DNA of 64,000 bases from Flavobacterium profundi (lineage in GTDB: Bacteria; Bacteroidota; Bacteroidia; Flavobacteriales; Flavobacteriaceae). The stretch lies in the NCBI RefSeq assembly GCF_006491645.1, contig NZ_VDCZ01000001.1, positions 186,001 to 250,000 on the forward strand, given 5' to 3'. Position 1 is the first letter of the stretch. Each line of letters begins with the position of its first letter. The notes under the pieces are model-generated. The model saw nothing but the letters and a program-made list of their open reading frames with translations. It searched no databases and was not told where the DNA came from. This document shows, one piece after another, positions 19,922 to 30,100 of this stretch. The position numbers and the translations under genes are program-made.

Positions 19922-21442
19922 ATGAAACCGATTACAATTATCACAATAATTCTCTCTTATTTTTTAGTATTAGTTGCTTTTTCTTTTTGGGTTGGACGAA
20001 AAGAGGAAAAAACGAACGATTCCTTTTTTAAAGGTAACAAACAATCGCCTTGGTATTTGGTAGCATTTGGGATGATTGGTGCCTCGCTTTCTGGAGTAAC
20101 TTTTATATCCGTTCCAGGTTGGATTGAAAGTTCTCAATTCAGTTATATGCAAGTGGTACTTGGTTATATCGTAGGTTATTTTGTAATTGCAACGGTATTA
20201 CTTCCTTTGTATTACAAATTAAATCTGACTTCAATTTACACCTATTTAGAAGGTCGTTTTGGAAATCATTCCTATAAAACAGGAGCTTCCTTATTTTTAG
20301 TATCCCGAGTGGTAGGCGCCAGTTTTAGATTGTTTTTAGTGGCCAATGTTCTACAAATTATATTATTTGATGAATTGGGAATTGCATTTTGGCAAACTGT
20401 AACAATTACCGTTCTTCTCATATGGTTATACACCTTTCAATCGGGAATTAAAACCATAGTCTGGACAGATACTTTACAAACCCTATTCATGCTTATTGCA
20501 TTAGGAGTGACTATCTATTTTGTAAGTGATTCCTTAGGATTAGATGCTACAACAATCACTAGTTTTATTTCAGAAAGTAGTTTATCAAAAACCTTCTTTT
20601 TTGAAGATGTTTTATCCAAAAATTATTTTTGGAAACAATTTATTTCTGGAGCTTTTATCGCTATTGTTATGACAGGTTTGGATCAAGATATGATGCAGAA
20701 AAACTTAACCTGTAGATCATTAAAGGATGCTCAAAAAAACATGTTTTGGTTTACCATTGTACTTACAATAGTCAACTTAATCTTTTTATGCTTAGGGCTT
20801 TTATTAACTGTTTATGCTCAAAAAAATGGAATTGATGCACACAAAGACGACTTATTTCCTGTTTTAGCCAAAAATTATTTAGGTTCTGATATTTTTATTT
20901 TCTTCATCTTAGGATTAATTGCAGCTGCATATAGTAGTGCGGATAGTGCTTTAACCTCATTAACTACTTCGTTTAGTATAGACATCTTAAACATTGAAAA
21001 AAAATACAATACTGCTGAGCAAGTTAAAATTAGAAAAAGAATACATGTTCTGATATCACTCCTTTTAATTTTTGTAATCATCGCATTCAAATACCTAATC
21101 AAAGATGCAAGTGTTATTTCAAAGTTATTCACTTTTGCTGGTTATACTTATGGTCCTTTGTTAGGTTTATATGCATTTGGCCTTTTTACCAAAATGAAAG
21201 TACACGACAAATGGGTGCCGATAATCGCAATTACATCTCCAATATTAACCTATATCATAAGTATTGGAGGTGCAATATACAGTTACCTAACCATCGATTT
21301 CGCAACTTGTGAAACCACAAAATGGGATTGTGCAGTTGCATTCGCATCCAATCATTATTACCAATTTGGATTCGAATTATTATTAATCAATGGTGTATTA
21401 ACCTTTTTAGGCTTAATACTGATTCGTAGCAAGCAAAACTAA
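19922..21442 (+). CDS. Sodium:solute symporter (SSS family)
   Basis: 506 residues with about 13 membrane helices. The start ILSYFLVLVAFSFWVGRKEE and the following NDSFFKGNKQSPWYLVAFG and MIGASLSGVTFISVPG are typical of Bacteroidota SSS transporters. Further on are SRVVGASFRLFLVANVLQ and the signature-like region GLIAAAYSSADSALTSLTTS, whose serines usually bind sodium. The substrate cannot be deduced. Its last 30 bp overlap the 3' end of the convergent CoA-binding gene. Confidence 0.93.
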   Translation: MKPITIITIILSYFLVLVAFSFWVGRKEEKTNDSFFKGNKQSPWYLVAFGMIGASLSGVTFISVPGWIESSQFSYMQVVLGYIVGYFVIATVLLPLYYKLNLTSIYTYLEGRFGNHSYKTGASLFLVSRVVGASFRLFLVANVLQIILFDELGIAFWQTVTITVLLIWLYTFQSGIKTIVWTDTLQTLFMLIALGVTIYFVSDSLGLDATTITSFISESSLSKTFFFEDVLSKNYFWKQFISGAFIAIVMTGLDQDMMQKNLTCRSLKDAQKNMFWFTIVLTIVNLIFLCLGLLLTVYAQKNGIDAHKDDLFPVLAKNYLGSDIFIFFILGLIAAAYSSADSALTSLTTSFSIDILNIEKKYNTAEQVKIRKRIHVLISLLLIFVIIAFKYLIKDASVISKLFTFAGYTYGPLLGLYAFGLFTKMKVHDKWVPIIAITSPILTYIISIGGAIYSYLTIDFATCETTKWDCAVAFASNHYYQFGFELLLINGVLTFLGLILIRSKQN

Positions 21443-21769
21443 AGTACAAGCCACTTCATACAGAATATTATTTTCGTCTAAAAGTGTATAAAATTCTGGA
21501 TTTTCTGTTCCTGGATTAAAAATAACACGTCTTGGATGTAGTGAAATGATATAATCATAATATTCTCTTTGTACGGTAGGATTAATATATAAAGTAACAG
21601 TATCCACTCCTTTAAAAGGAATTTTTTCAGTTTCAATGGTAATATCCAATGCCATTCCTTTTTTGGCACCAATAGCAACCACCTGATGACTTTTCCCTAC
21701 AAGATTATGAATGGCTTTATATGCGTAACGTTCTTTATTTGTGGTAGCCCCAATGACTAAGGTTTTCAT
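21413..21769 (-). CDS. CoA-binding domain protein (YccU-like Rossmann fold)
   Basis: 118 residues. It begins TLVIGATTNKERYAYKAIHN, then HQVVAIGAKKGMALD, and ends with HPRRVIFNPGTENPEFYTL and an EVACTLVLLA strand. This matches the small stand-alone CoA_binding_2 proteins, whose physiological role is not established. The gene is convergent with the symporter and the two coding regions overlap by 30 bp at their 3' ends (21413-21442), leaving no room for a conventional intergenic terminator. Confidence 0.88.
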   Translation of the reverse strand: MKTLVIGATTNKERYAYKAIHNLVGKSHQVVAIGAKKGMALDITIETEKIPFKGVDTVTLYINPTVQREYYDYIISLHPRRVIFNPGTENPEFYTLLDENNILYEVACTLVLLATNQY

Positions 21770-21910
21770 TTGTATTTGTTTATAGTTTGTATTAAATCGA
21801 ATTGCAATTGTACAATAGTACTTTTTTAGCTTATTTTTAAAGTAATATTTTAGATAAAATTAGTAAAATAAAATATTAATTTTAACTTTGAGATAACTTT
21901 ATTTTAAAAC

Positions 21911-21927
21911 GTTGTTTTAAAAACAAC
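21911..21927. promoter_or_regulatory. Perfect inverted repeat upstream of the MarC gene
   Basis: GTTGTTTT-A-AAAACAAC, 8-bp arms with a 1-bp centre, 21 bp before the MarC ATG. A TTTCTTTG, close to the -7 consensus, follows at 21930-21937. The palindrome could be an operator; nothing else in the window shares it. Confidence 0.35.
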
Positions 21928-21947
21928 TGTTTCTTTGCAAAAAAACT

Positions 21948-22571
21948 ATGGAACTATTTATTTATGTCTTTGCTGCTTTATTTTCTGTTTTAAATCCATT
22001 AGGTGCAGTACCTGTTTTTGTAGGTTTAACTCAAGACGACAGCAAACAAGAACGCTCTAGAATTTCATTATGGGCTGCAATTAATGTAGCTATCATATTA
22101 ATCATTTCGTATTTTATAGGAAAATACATGCTTCAATTTTTTGGCATTAGTATTAATGCTTTACGAATTGCGGGTGGTTTACTAATTGTAAACTCGGGCT
22201 TTAGTTTGCTTTCGGGAAATGTTAGTAAAAGAAGAGGTGTTAATAAAAAAGTAACGAACGATGCCATGCAAAGAAACGACATTGCTTTAACTCCTTTAGC
22301 GATGCCTATGTTAGCAGGACCAGGCTCTATGTCTTTATTAATTGCTATGTATCAAGAACAACCAGAACTACTTCAAAAAATAACAACCTGTGCCGCTATT
22401 TTATGTGTTTCAGTTACCATTTTTTTAATTTTAAGAAGCGCTCATTATTTATCCAGAATATTAGGTGCATCGGGTTTAGTTGCTATTTCTAGAATTATTG
22501 GTTTTATCGTAATTGCCATTGGAATTCAATATATCAGTAGTTCTATTGTAAACATCTTCCAATCTATTTAA
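21948..22571 (+). CDS. MarC family (UPF0056) integral membrane protein
   Basis: 207 residues with six hydrophobic segments. The start FAALFSVLNPLGAVPVFVGL, the later LRIAGGLLIVNSGFSLL, and TPLAMPMLAGPGSMSLLIAM are the two conserved signatures of the MarC family (NP-x-G and PLA-x-P-x-x-x-GPG). The role of MarC proteins is unknown; an early link to multiple antibiotic resistance was not upheld. It stands alone between the CoA-binding gene (divergent) and the SDR gene (47 bp downstream, same strand). Confidence 0.92.
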   Translation: MELFIYVFAALFSVLNPLGAVPVFVGLTQDDSKQERSRISLWAAINVAIILIISYFIGKYMLQFFGISINALRIAGGLLIVNSGFSLLSGNVSKRRGVNKKVTNDAMQRNDIALTPLAMPMLAGPGSMSLLIAMYQEQPELLQKITTCAAILCVSVTIFLILRSAHYLSRILGASGLVAISRIIGFIVIAIGIQYISSSIVNIFQSI

Positions 22572-22618
22572 CGAATGTTTAATGGTTTTTCTTAGTAACT
22601 TTAAAGAAAAATCTTTTT

Positions 22619-24052
22619 ATGAGAATTCTACTTACGGGTGCCAATGGTTATGTAGGAAGACGGTTGTTACCCGAACTTCTAGCCAATGGTCATGAAGTAA
22701 TTTGTTGTGTAAGAGACAAGAATCGTTTAGGAATCGATGAAGAAACCCTTAAACTTATTCATATTTGGGAAGTTGATTTTCTATTGGAACCTAATTTAGA
22801 CAATCTTCCTCAAAATATAGATGTTGCTTATTATCTCATTCATTCCATGACGTCTTCAACCACTGCTTTTGATGAAATGGAATCCAAAACAGCTGAAAAC
22901 TTCAACACCTATATGCTGCACATGAGACCACATCAGGTTATTTACCTAAGTGGCATTGTAAACGACAAGCACTTATCCAAACACTTGCAATCACGAAAAA
23001 ATGTGGAAGACATTTTATATCAAGGGGATTACAAATTAACAGTTTTAAGAGCGGGAATCATTGTTGGTTCAGGAAGTTCTTCGTTTGAGATTATTCGCGA
23101 TTTATGTGAAAAACTTCCTTTTATGATTACACCTAAGTGGGTTTTAACGAAAACCCAACCTATTGCCATTCGCAACGTTATTCAATATTTAATTGGAGTG
23201 TTATTTCATGACGAATGTTATAATAAATCCTTTGATATTGCAGGACCAGATGTATTATCTTATAAACAAATGCTTCAGTTGTATGCCAAAACTAGAGGCT
23301 TTAAAAACTGGATTGTTACTGTTCCTGTAATGACGCCAAAATTGTCTTCCTATTGGTTGTATTTTGTAACCTCAACTTCTTATAAATTAGCCATGAATTT
23401 AGTAGACAGTATGAAAATTGAAGTTATTGCAAAAGCCAATAACTTACAAGAATTATTAAATATACATTCGATTAGCTATGTTGAAGCTATTGAATTGGCT
23501 TTTTTAAAAATTGAACAAAACTTAGTTATTTCTAGCTGGAAAGACAGTTTAGTCAGCGGTCGCTTTCGAAAAAACTTAACCGAATTCATTCAAATACCGA
23601 AATACGGTTGTTTAACAGATCATCAAACTATTCCTGTAAAGAATCTTGAAAAAACTTTGGATAATATTTGGTCTATTGGCGGTTCAAAAGGTTGGTACTA
23701 CGGCAACTGGATGTGGAAAATAAGAGGTTTTTTGGATAAACTAGTTGGTGGTGTGGGTTTACGAAGAGGTCGTACACATCCTACACATATAGATAATGGA
23801 GACGTTTTGGACTTTTGGAGAGTACTATTGGCGGACCGAGAAAAAAAGAGACTATTGCTATTTGCTGAAATGCGTTTACCTGGAGAAGCTTGGTTAGAAT
23901 TTCGCATTGACGAAGAAAACATCTTACATCAAATTGCAACCTTCAGGCCTAAAGGTTGGTTAGGCAGGTTGTATTGGTACACCTTAATTCCTTTCCACTT
24001 TTTTATTTTTGGAGGTATGATACGTAATATAGCCAAAACTTCAGAAAAATGA
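22619..24052 (+). CDS. SDR-family NAD(P)-binding protein with C-terminal DUF2867
   Basis: 477 residues. The N-terminal atypical SDR domain carries ILLTGANGYVGRRLLPELL (GxxGxxG) and the region VLRAGIIVGSGSSSFEIIRD. From about residue 330 the protein continues with SIGGSKGWYYGNWMWKIRGF, LVGGVGLRRGRTHP, and RPKGWLGRLYWYTLIPFHFF, which is the DUF2867 pattern. The length and layout match the common Bacteroidota oxidoreductase of this class, sometimes called YbjT-like; its substrate is unknown. A bidirectional terminator follows at 24080. Confidence 0.88.
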   Translation: MRILLTGANGYVGRRLLPELLANGHEVICCVRDKNRLGIDEETLKLIHIWEVDFLLEPNLDNLPQNIDVAYYLIHSMTSSTTAFDEMESKTAENFNTYMLHMRPHQVIYLSGIVNDKHLSKHLQSRKNVEDILYQGDYKLTVLRAGIIVGSGSSSFEIIRDLCEKLPFMITPKWVLTKTQPIAIRNVIQYLIGVLFHDECYNKSFDIAGPDVLSYKQMLQLYAKTRGFKNWIVTVPVMTPKLSSYWLYFVTSTSYKLAMNLVDSMKIEVIAKANNLQELLNIHSISYVEAIELAFLKIEQNLVISSWKDSLVSGRFRKNLTEFIQIPKYGCLTDHQTIPVKNLEKTLDNIWSIGGSKGWYYGNWMWKIRGFLDKLVGGVGLRRGRTHPTHIDNGDVLDFWRVLLADREKKRLLLFAEMRLPGEAWLEFRIDEENILHQIATFRPKGWLGRLYWYTLIPFHFFIFGGMIRNIAKTSEK

Positions 24053-24079
24053 TACATTTAAAAGTGAAACATAAAAATT

Positions 24080-24111
24080 GAGGCTGTCCTCTTCAACAGA
24101 CAGCCTCTTTT
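24080..24111. terminator. Bidirectional rho-independent terminator
   Basis: Perfect 9-bp stem GAGGCTGTC / GACAGCCTC (24080-24088 with 24099-24107), 10-nt loop, followed by TTTT on the plus strand and preceded by AAAATT, giving a T-run on the minus strand. It lies between the convergent SDR gene and the T9SS gene at 24130 and can serve both. Confidence 0.9.
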
Positions 24112-24129
24112 AATTTTGGATTAAAAAAA

Positions 24130-24834
24130 TTAATCTTTTAAAAGTTTACTTACCTGTAAAATACGGTTACTATTATCATAAAGTTTTAAAAGATAAACCC
24201 CTTGTTTTAAACTTTCTAATGAAACTTCTTGTTCTTTACCAACTTTCTCTAATGGAAAGGTTAATACTTTCTTACCATCTATACTATAAATCTCGATTTT
24301 GTGAGCATTATTATCCTCATTATATGTAAAGTAAAGATTCTTTTTTACTGGATTAGGAAAAAAATGATAGTTGCTAGCGAGTACATTCTCCTCTAAAGAT
24401 AAGGTACTCATATTTTTAAATTCATAATAATTAGTTAAGGGAAATTCCTGAATTGTAGGTGTATCAATAAAAAAACTTGAAAATGATATCAGTAATTTTT
24501 CATTGGTCAATTCTAAGATTTCATATGTTCTCCCATTAATAATAAGAGCGTTATTCGAACCAAAAGACCAGGTACTCTCAGTAATTTCACTAGGAGTAAC
24601 ATTAAAATAGGCTTGGTAATTATTATTTTCATTAAATCTATACACTAAACCTGTGTAATCTGGATAGGTAATTTCTGTATTATCAATTGAATAATGAACA
24701 ATCCTATCATCAGGAGATTGAGTAAGAATAGAATAATACTGTTGTATTTCCCAATTTTTATTAATCAATAATTCTGTTTGTGCTTGTACAAAAGAGATTG
24801 CTATAAGATTTAAAATAATTATATATTTTTTCAT
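24130..24834 (-). CDS. Secreted protein with T9SS type A sorting domain
   Basis: 234 residues from the chosen ATG at 24834 (MKKYIIILNLIAISFVQA is a clean signal peptide); an in-frame ATG ten codons further up would overlap the preceding gene and break the signal peptide. The middle, about residues 20-140, is lipocalin-like: strands such as NYQAYFNVTPSEITESTWSF and NALIINGRTYEILELTNEKL suggest a small beta barrel. The C-terminal 80 residues (NYHFFPNPVKKNLYF through LKQGVYLLKLYDNSNR, ending KLLKD) form the type A T9SS sorting domain, which is removed on export through the outer membrane. Binding partner unknown. Confidence 0.85.
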   Translation of the reverse strand: MKKYIIILNLIAISFVQAQTELLINKNWEIQQYYSILTQSPDDRIVHYSIDNTEITYPDYTGLVYRFNENNNYQAYFNVTPSEITESTWSFGSNNALIINGRTYEILELTNEKLLISFSSFFIDTPTIQEFPLTNYYEFKNMSTLSLEENVLASNYHFFPNPVKKNLYFTYNEDNNAHKIEIYSIDGKKVLTFPLEKVGKEQEVSLESLKQGVYLLKLYDNSNRILQVSKLLKD

Positions 24835-24850
24835 AATTTTTATTTTATAG

Positions 24851-27133
24851 TTAGTTTTGACCATTAATAAATTTTTTCAAAGCAATATCTGCATTTTTGA
24901 AAATAATACATCCTTCAATAAGATTGAGTCTTCTTGACAAGTCTGCTAATTTATTTCCTGAGAAATTACCTTGACAAAAATGATAACCAGTACCTGAAGT
25001 CACCACATAAATCTTATTATCAACTTCTACCACACTTCTAGCAACCATACCCGGGTCAAGTGCATGCCCTTGTTTGGTAAAGTTAATAATGGTATACGTT
25101 TTATCATAAACAAACATTGTGATAGGGTCATAATATACATCCTCTACTGGATATGCGCAAGAAGGAAAAGATAAAAGTTTAAAAACTCTTCTACCACCTA
25201 TAAAGCTTGGAGAATTATAAAGCCTATAGGTTTTATCATTTTTACATTCTATTTTATCAGCTGTTTCTTCAGGCTCTTTATTAAAGTTATTCTGTATTTC
25301 ATTCAACTCATCTTTATCATGAACCAATGATTCAGAAGAAGGTATTTGAGTTAAATCAGGAATCCAATTACTATTACTATTGTTAAATTTATCTTGAACA
25401 CTTTGAGAAGAAGTTGCAAAAATATCAGATGCGTTTTCAATATGTTCAGTTTTAGTATTAACAGTATTATTAATATCTATAAAATCTTGTTCACTTAAAT
25501 CAAGTAAAAAACCATTAGGCATTGCATCTTGACTCATCACAAGAGGAGACGCAATCTGAAATTTTGAATACTCTTGCATCGTTCTGTAAACATGCTCTTG
25601 AGTACATGGAATACAAACATTATTTGCATCGTAAACTCTAGTTTTATCACAAATTTCTGTAATAATGGTATATTCATGATAAGAAGGATCACCTCCTGGA
25701 ATATTACTTCTAGTTTCCATTTCATCTAAAACTCTTCTAGCATTTGTATTTTGACTAGTCCTTCTTGCAACAACATCGGTAGCATACTCATCATCTGTTG
25801 GAACAGAACCAATATTTGCCTTTATAATTCCATTATCGGTTGCAATCCATTGATTTAATTTATAATCCAATTCTTCTTCAGAATCATCTACAATAGTTTC
25901 AGAAGTTCCAGCTAAAATATTATTAGATAGTAAACCATGTCTTTCTTGATTGTATAATGTGTATGATTTCTCTTCAGTTACAGAACCTCTACCATCATAT
26001 ACTATTAACCCTTTGTCGGTTCCAAAAAAAACATTCCCATATTGATTACTCCAAATTGCCCTTGTATTAAAACGTGCTCCAGCAGGTATAATATTTGAAA
26101 AATTAGTACTATTCAAATTTGTCCACACACCATCTTTTAAAACAGAAAAACCATTTCCAACTAATGGTGTGGTTGTCCAAACTCCTTTTTCTGTTGCATA
26201 AACCCCATTAAATATGCCTCCTGATGTTGAAAAACCAGCTTGCTGAGTTGTTACTTCTGAAACAAATTGCGGTACAGCTGAGTTAGTATATTTTATTAAT
26301 CTTGGTTTCAAATAGGTAGTAGGTACTACATTCCCCGATGAATTAAAAACCCCATTCGAATCATTATATCCATATACACTGATGTAAATAAACTCACTAT
26401 CAACAAAAATTGCGTTTACAGTTCTGCTATCGGGACTAACACTAACAGGTGGGTTATAAGTATAAGCTGGATAAGGTAATCCTTCTAACATAATACCTGT
26501 TGTAGCTCTATTCTGCCAATCGTTCCAAGTACTATAGTTCTCAAAGGGACCACTAGCATCAGCTATTCTCGAACTAATAGAACCCGGAGTAACAATATAA
26601 TCAGGAGAACTTGTTACATCATGATAGCGATGTGCTGTCCAAACTTTATTATTTGGATCAACTACTATTTGTTGTACTCTTCTAGTTGGAATACCATCAC
26701 CTTCTGTATAAACCGTAAAACCTCTAGCATTGATTCCTGGACCAAAATGTTGCACGGCTAAAGTAGTTACATTCACTTTTTCAATTCCTCCTACTCCTCC
26801 AGTTGTGTTAATACCTTCATGAGCAATCCAAATATTACCCGACTGATCTTTTGCCATAGAAGTGATTCTTGTACTCCCAATTACAGGATTTGTTCCCAAT
26901 GATTGTGCAGAAAAAGTTGGTGCTTGCTGCGTCTGATCCATAAAGAAAAGACCTTGACTCGTCGTTCCAGCCCATACATTATTATTACCATCTGTAGTAA
27001 TAGATGTAAAAACTTGACCTGTTTGAAAAGTTTCAAATATGGGCTGATTATTCACCGTCTGGGAATAAACCAAATGCGCCATAAATAAACCTACATACAT
27101 TGCAAGCTTACCTAAATTGTAATTTGTTTTCAT
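24851..27133 (-). CDS. Secreted beta-propeller-like protein (two-component-regulator-propeller type repeats)
   Basis: 760 residues with an N-terminal signal peptide (LAMYVGLFMAHLVYSQ). Residues 40-440 hold repeats of the Reg_prop kind: ITTDGNNNVWAGTTSQGLFF, MAKDQSGNIWIAHEG, IVVDPNNKVWTAHR, GNVFFGTDKGLIVYDGRG and LNQWIATDNGIIKANIG, each a propeller blade edge. The last 300 residues are not recognised; they include the cysteine pair region ICDKTRVYDANNVCIPCTQEH and a short C-terminal domain ending KKFINGQN. I see no type A or B sorting domain, odd for a gene between two T9SS cargo genes. Gaps of 29 and 16 bp suggest an operon with both neighbours. Confidence 0.7.
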   Translation of the reverse strand: MKTNYNLGKLAMYVGLFMAHLVYSQTVNNQPIFETFQTGQVFTSITTDGNNNVWAGTTSQGLFFMDQTQQAPTFSAQSLGTNPVIGSTRITSMAKDQSGNIWIAHEGINTTGGVGGIEKVNVTTLAVQHFGPGINARGFTVYTEGDGIPTRRVQQIVVDPNNKVWTAHRYHDVTSSPDYIVTPGSISSRIADASGPFENYSTWNDWQNRATTGIMLEGLPYPAYTYNPPVSVSPDSRTVNAIFVDSEFIYISVYGYNDSNGVFNSSGNVVPTTYLKPRLIKYTNSAVPQFVSEVTTQQAGFSTSGGIFNGVYATEKGVWTTTPLVGNGFSVLKDGVWTNLNSTNFSNIIPAGARFNTRAIWSNQYGNVFFGTDKGLIVYDGRGSVTEEKSYTLYNQERHGLLSNNILAGTSETIVDDSEEELDYKLNQWIATDNGIIKANIGSVPTDDEYATDVVARRTSQNTNARRVLDEMETRSNIPGGDPSYHEYTIITEICDKTRVYDANNVCIPCTQEHVYRTMQEYSKFQIASPLVMSQDAMPNGFLLDLSEQDFIDINNTVNTKTEHIENASDIFATSSQSVQDKFNNSNSNWIPDLTQIPSSESLVHDKDELNEIQNNFNKEPEETADKIECKNDKTYRLYNSPSFIGGRRVFKLLSFPSCAYPVEDVYYDPITMFVYDKTYTIINFTKQGHALDPGMVARSVVEVDNKIYVVTSGTGYHFCQGNFSGNKLADLSRRLNLIEGCIIFKNADIALKKFINGQN

Positions 27134-27162
27134 TTTGTTTGTTGTTTGTATTAAATTAAAAA

Positions 27163-30100
27163 TTATCGTTTCATACTAAAATGTGACTTAAATTCTTTAT
27201 CGGTACCATTTTCTCTATAATAAACTGTGAACCAATAGTCGGTAGAAGGCAAATTGTGGCCGTTATAGGTGCCATCCCAACCCTCTTTATCGGGTTCTAA
27301 TTCTTTTAAAAATTTACCATAACGATCGTATATGTACACTTTCGCATTCGGCTGATTTTGTATCCCTCTAATGTGCCAAGTATCATTATAACCATCTCCA
27401 TTTGGAGTGAAAAACTTATCGTAATCTAATACAATAGCTTCTAAAGTTACTGGCTCACAACCATTGGTGTCATAAACCGTAATGGTATACATTCCAGCAG
27501 ATACATTTTGAAAAACATTAGACATTTGAACAGGTTCGTTATTCAACTCATACGCATAAACTCCATTCCCAATTGCAGTAACAATGATGTGAATACTATC
27601 CTCAAATGAATATTCTACTTTAACAGAAGCCGCTGCTGGCTGAGAAACAATAACTGTACTCCCGATTGGCTCAGAAACGCAACCTGTAATAACGTCAGTA
27701 GCCACTACAAAATAATTTCCGCCTTGTGACACTTCTAAAGTAGGTCCAGTTGCATTGGGAAGTAAGGTGCTTTCTTGATACCATTGGAAGGTATAGGCAT
27801 TATTATCTAATTCCGAATCGATTGTAAAAGTGGAAATCAACTGATTAGTTAGTGGATCTGTACAGATAAATCCATCTTGAGGTGTTGGATTAGGTAACAT
27901 GGGAACACTAATATCAAAACTTGTAGTCGCCATACATTTGTTCTGTGTAGATTCATCTACGACTTTTACATAAATGGTTTGTGGACTACTTACATTAATA
28001 TAGTTTGAAATATCTGCGATGGGCTGATCTGACCAAAGATCCATTTCAGATGCATAAAAATGAATTGATATATCAGAATTTCCATTTTGAGAGCCTAAAA
28101 TATTTGGTACCAAAGGGTTAAAATCAAACACATGGAAACCGTCATTTACACCATCTTCATCACAAATTGTTATAGGACTTGGAGCAACTGCAAAAACGGC
28201 ATTTTCAGTTACCAATGCAATAGAAACCGTGGCAATACAATTGGTTTGAGTATTCAAAATACTTGCCCAAACAGTTGTAGAAACACTTACATAAGGCGAA
28301 TTAATAGGATTGATTCTTAATTTTGCTTCATTTTCTGACAAATGATAGCTAACCAAAAACTGATTCGGATTTTGTCCATTTAAAATTTCTGTAGTTTTGG
28401 TTTCCAAATCAAACTGTGCTTCACCAGATGTGTTGATGATACAGCTTAAATAAGGTGTAACAGGAACTACTGCTGGTAGCGGATTCACAATAATAGTTTG
28501 AGGAACTACTACCGCACAAGTGGTTAAAACACTTACAGGAACAGTAATAATTCTTACATAAATAGTAGTGCTTCCTGTTTCATAGTTCGTAAAATTTAAA
28601 ATCGGATTCAGTCCCGTTTGCGCATCAGTAGCCAACTCATGATAACTCACTTGATAGGCATTCCCATTCAACATCAAGCCTGTATTTAAGCTCAAATCAA
28701 AAATTTCTGTCAAGTTCCCTGAATTAATATCATCGCAAGCAATTAAAGCAGGCAAATTGGTAACCAAATTAGTTGGCTTCGCTACTACCTCTATTTCTTG
28801 CTCTACTTCTATAGCACAATTTTGTAAAGTGGTAGCTACATCAGATTGTACTCTTATCCAAATACTAGTTGTTCCAGAAAAATAATTCGTCACTGAAGTA
28901 ATCGCGTTTATTCCTAACTGCGCATCATTTAAAGAAGCATGATAGGAAACCAATGCCGTTACATCTCCATTTCGAATATAATCAATATTAGTACTTAAAT
29001 CAAATGACTCTTGTAAATCTCCTGTTAAATTGTCATCACACAAAAGAATTTTAGGAGGATCTGTTCTTGGCATTGGCAAAGGAATCACTTCTAATTCTTG
29101 CTCAATAAGTACAGCACAACTCGTTAAAGTACTAATAGGTGTGGTTACCACTCGTATCCAAACACTGGTTGTTGCAGAAGAATAAGCCGTTGGATTCGCA
29201 ATAGGATTCAATGCTAATTCCGCATCTTGAAACGTTTCATAATAGGTTATGTTCCAAGTGCTATTTCCATTTCTAATATAGGTTTCATTTTGAGTGATAT
29301 CAAAAATTTCTACTAAATCATGATTCCCAGTAACATCACATAATTCAATTTTTAAGGGTTGCGTTAACGGATTAGGATACGGCACAATTTCTATAGTTAC
29401 AGAAGTAACGGAATAACAACCCGCTACATCTTCAAAACGCACCCAATAGGTTTGATTGGCAACCGTTTGCAAATAATTGGAATTCGAAATTAATTCCGAT
29501 GCAACTTCATTCTCAGCCCCATTTTGTGTAAGATAAGAAGTGATTGTATAATTGGATGCATTTGCATGTAAATTCGAAAAATAAGAAGACAAATTAATAA
29601 TTTCTGTAGTATTTCGATCTAGATCACAAAGTTGAACAGTATGCGGAGTTAATACAATTGGTGCATAAAAAGCATATTCCAACTGCTTAATAATTGGACA
29701 ACTGGTAGCTATATTGGTTATGGTAACAAAAATAGGAGTTGTAAAATTGGTAAACGTATACACAGAAGGAATACTATTTGTATTGGCCAATGCATCAGCA
29801 TAAGAAGTATAAAATTGTAAATTCAATGAAGCTGGTGTATACATGTTCAAAATACCATACACTGTTGCTCCTAAATCTATTATTTCTGTTCCATCTGCAT
29901 TGTTATCGCAAAATTGAGTTAAGACTGGAAAATCATACACTTCATAAAAAGGATTTAATGTTAGGGTAGCATAGGTATCACAATTATTCGCACGACTCAA
30001 TCGTACATAAACTACACTTGGATTCGGTCCTGCATTTTCATAATTGTTAGGATTTACTAGTGCATTGGTATTATTCTGCATATCTGACAAGCTGGTAAAA

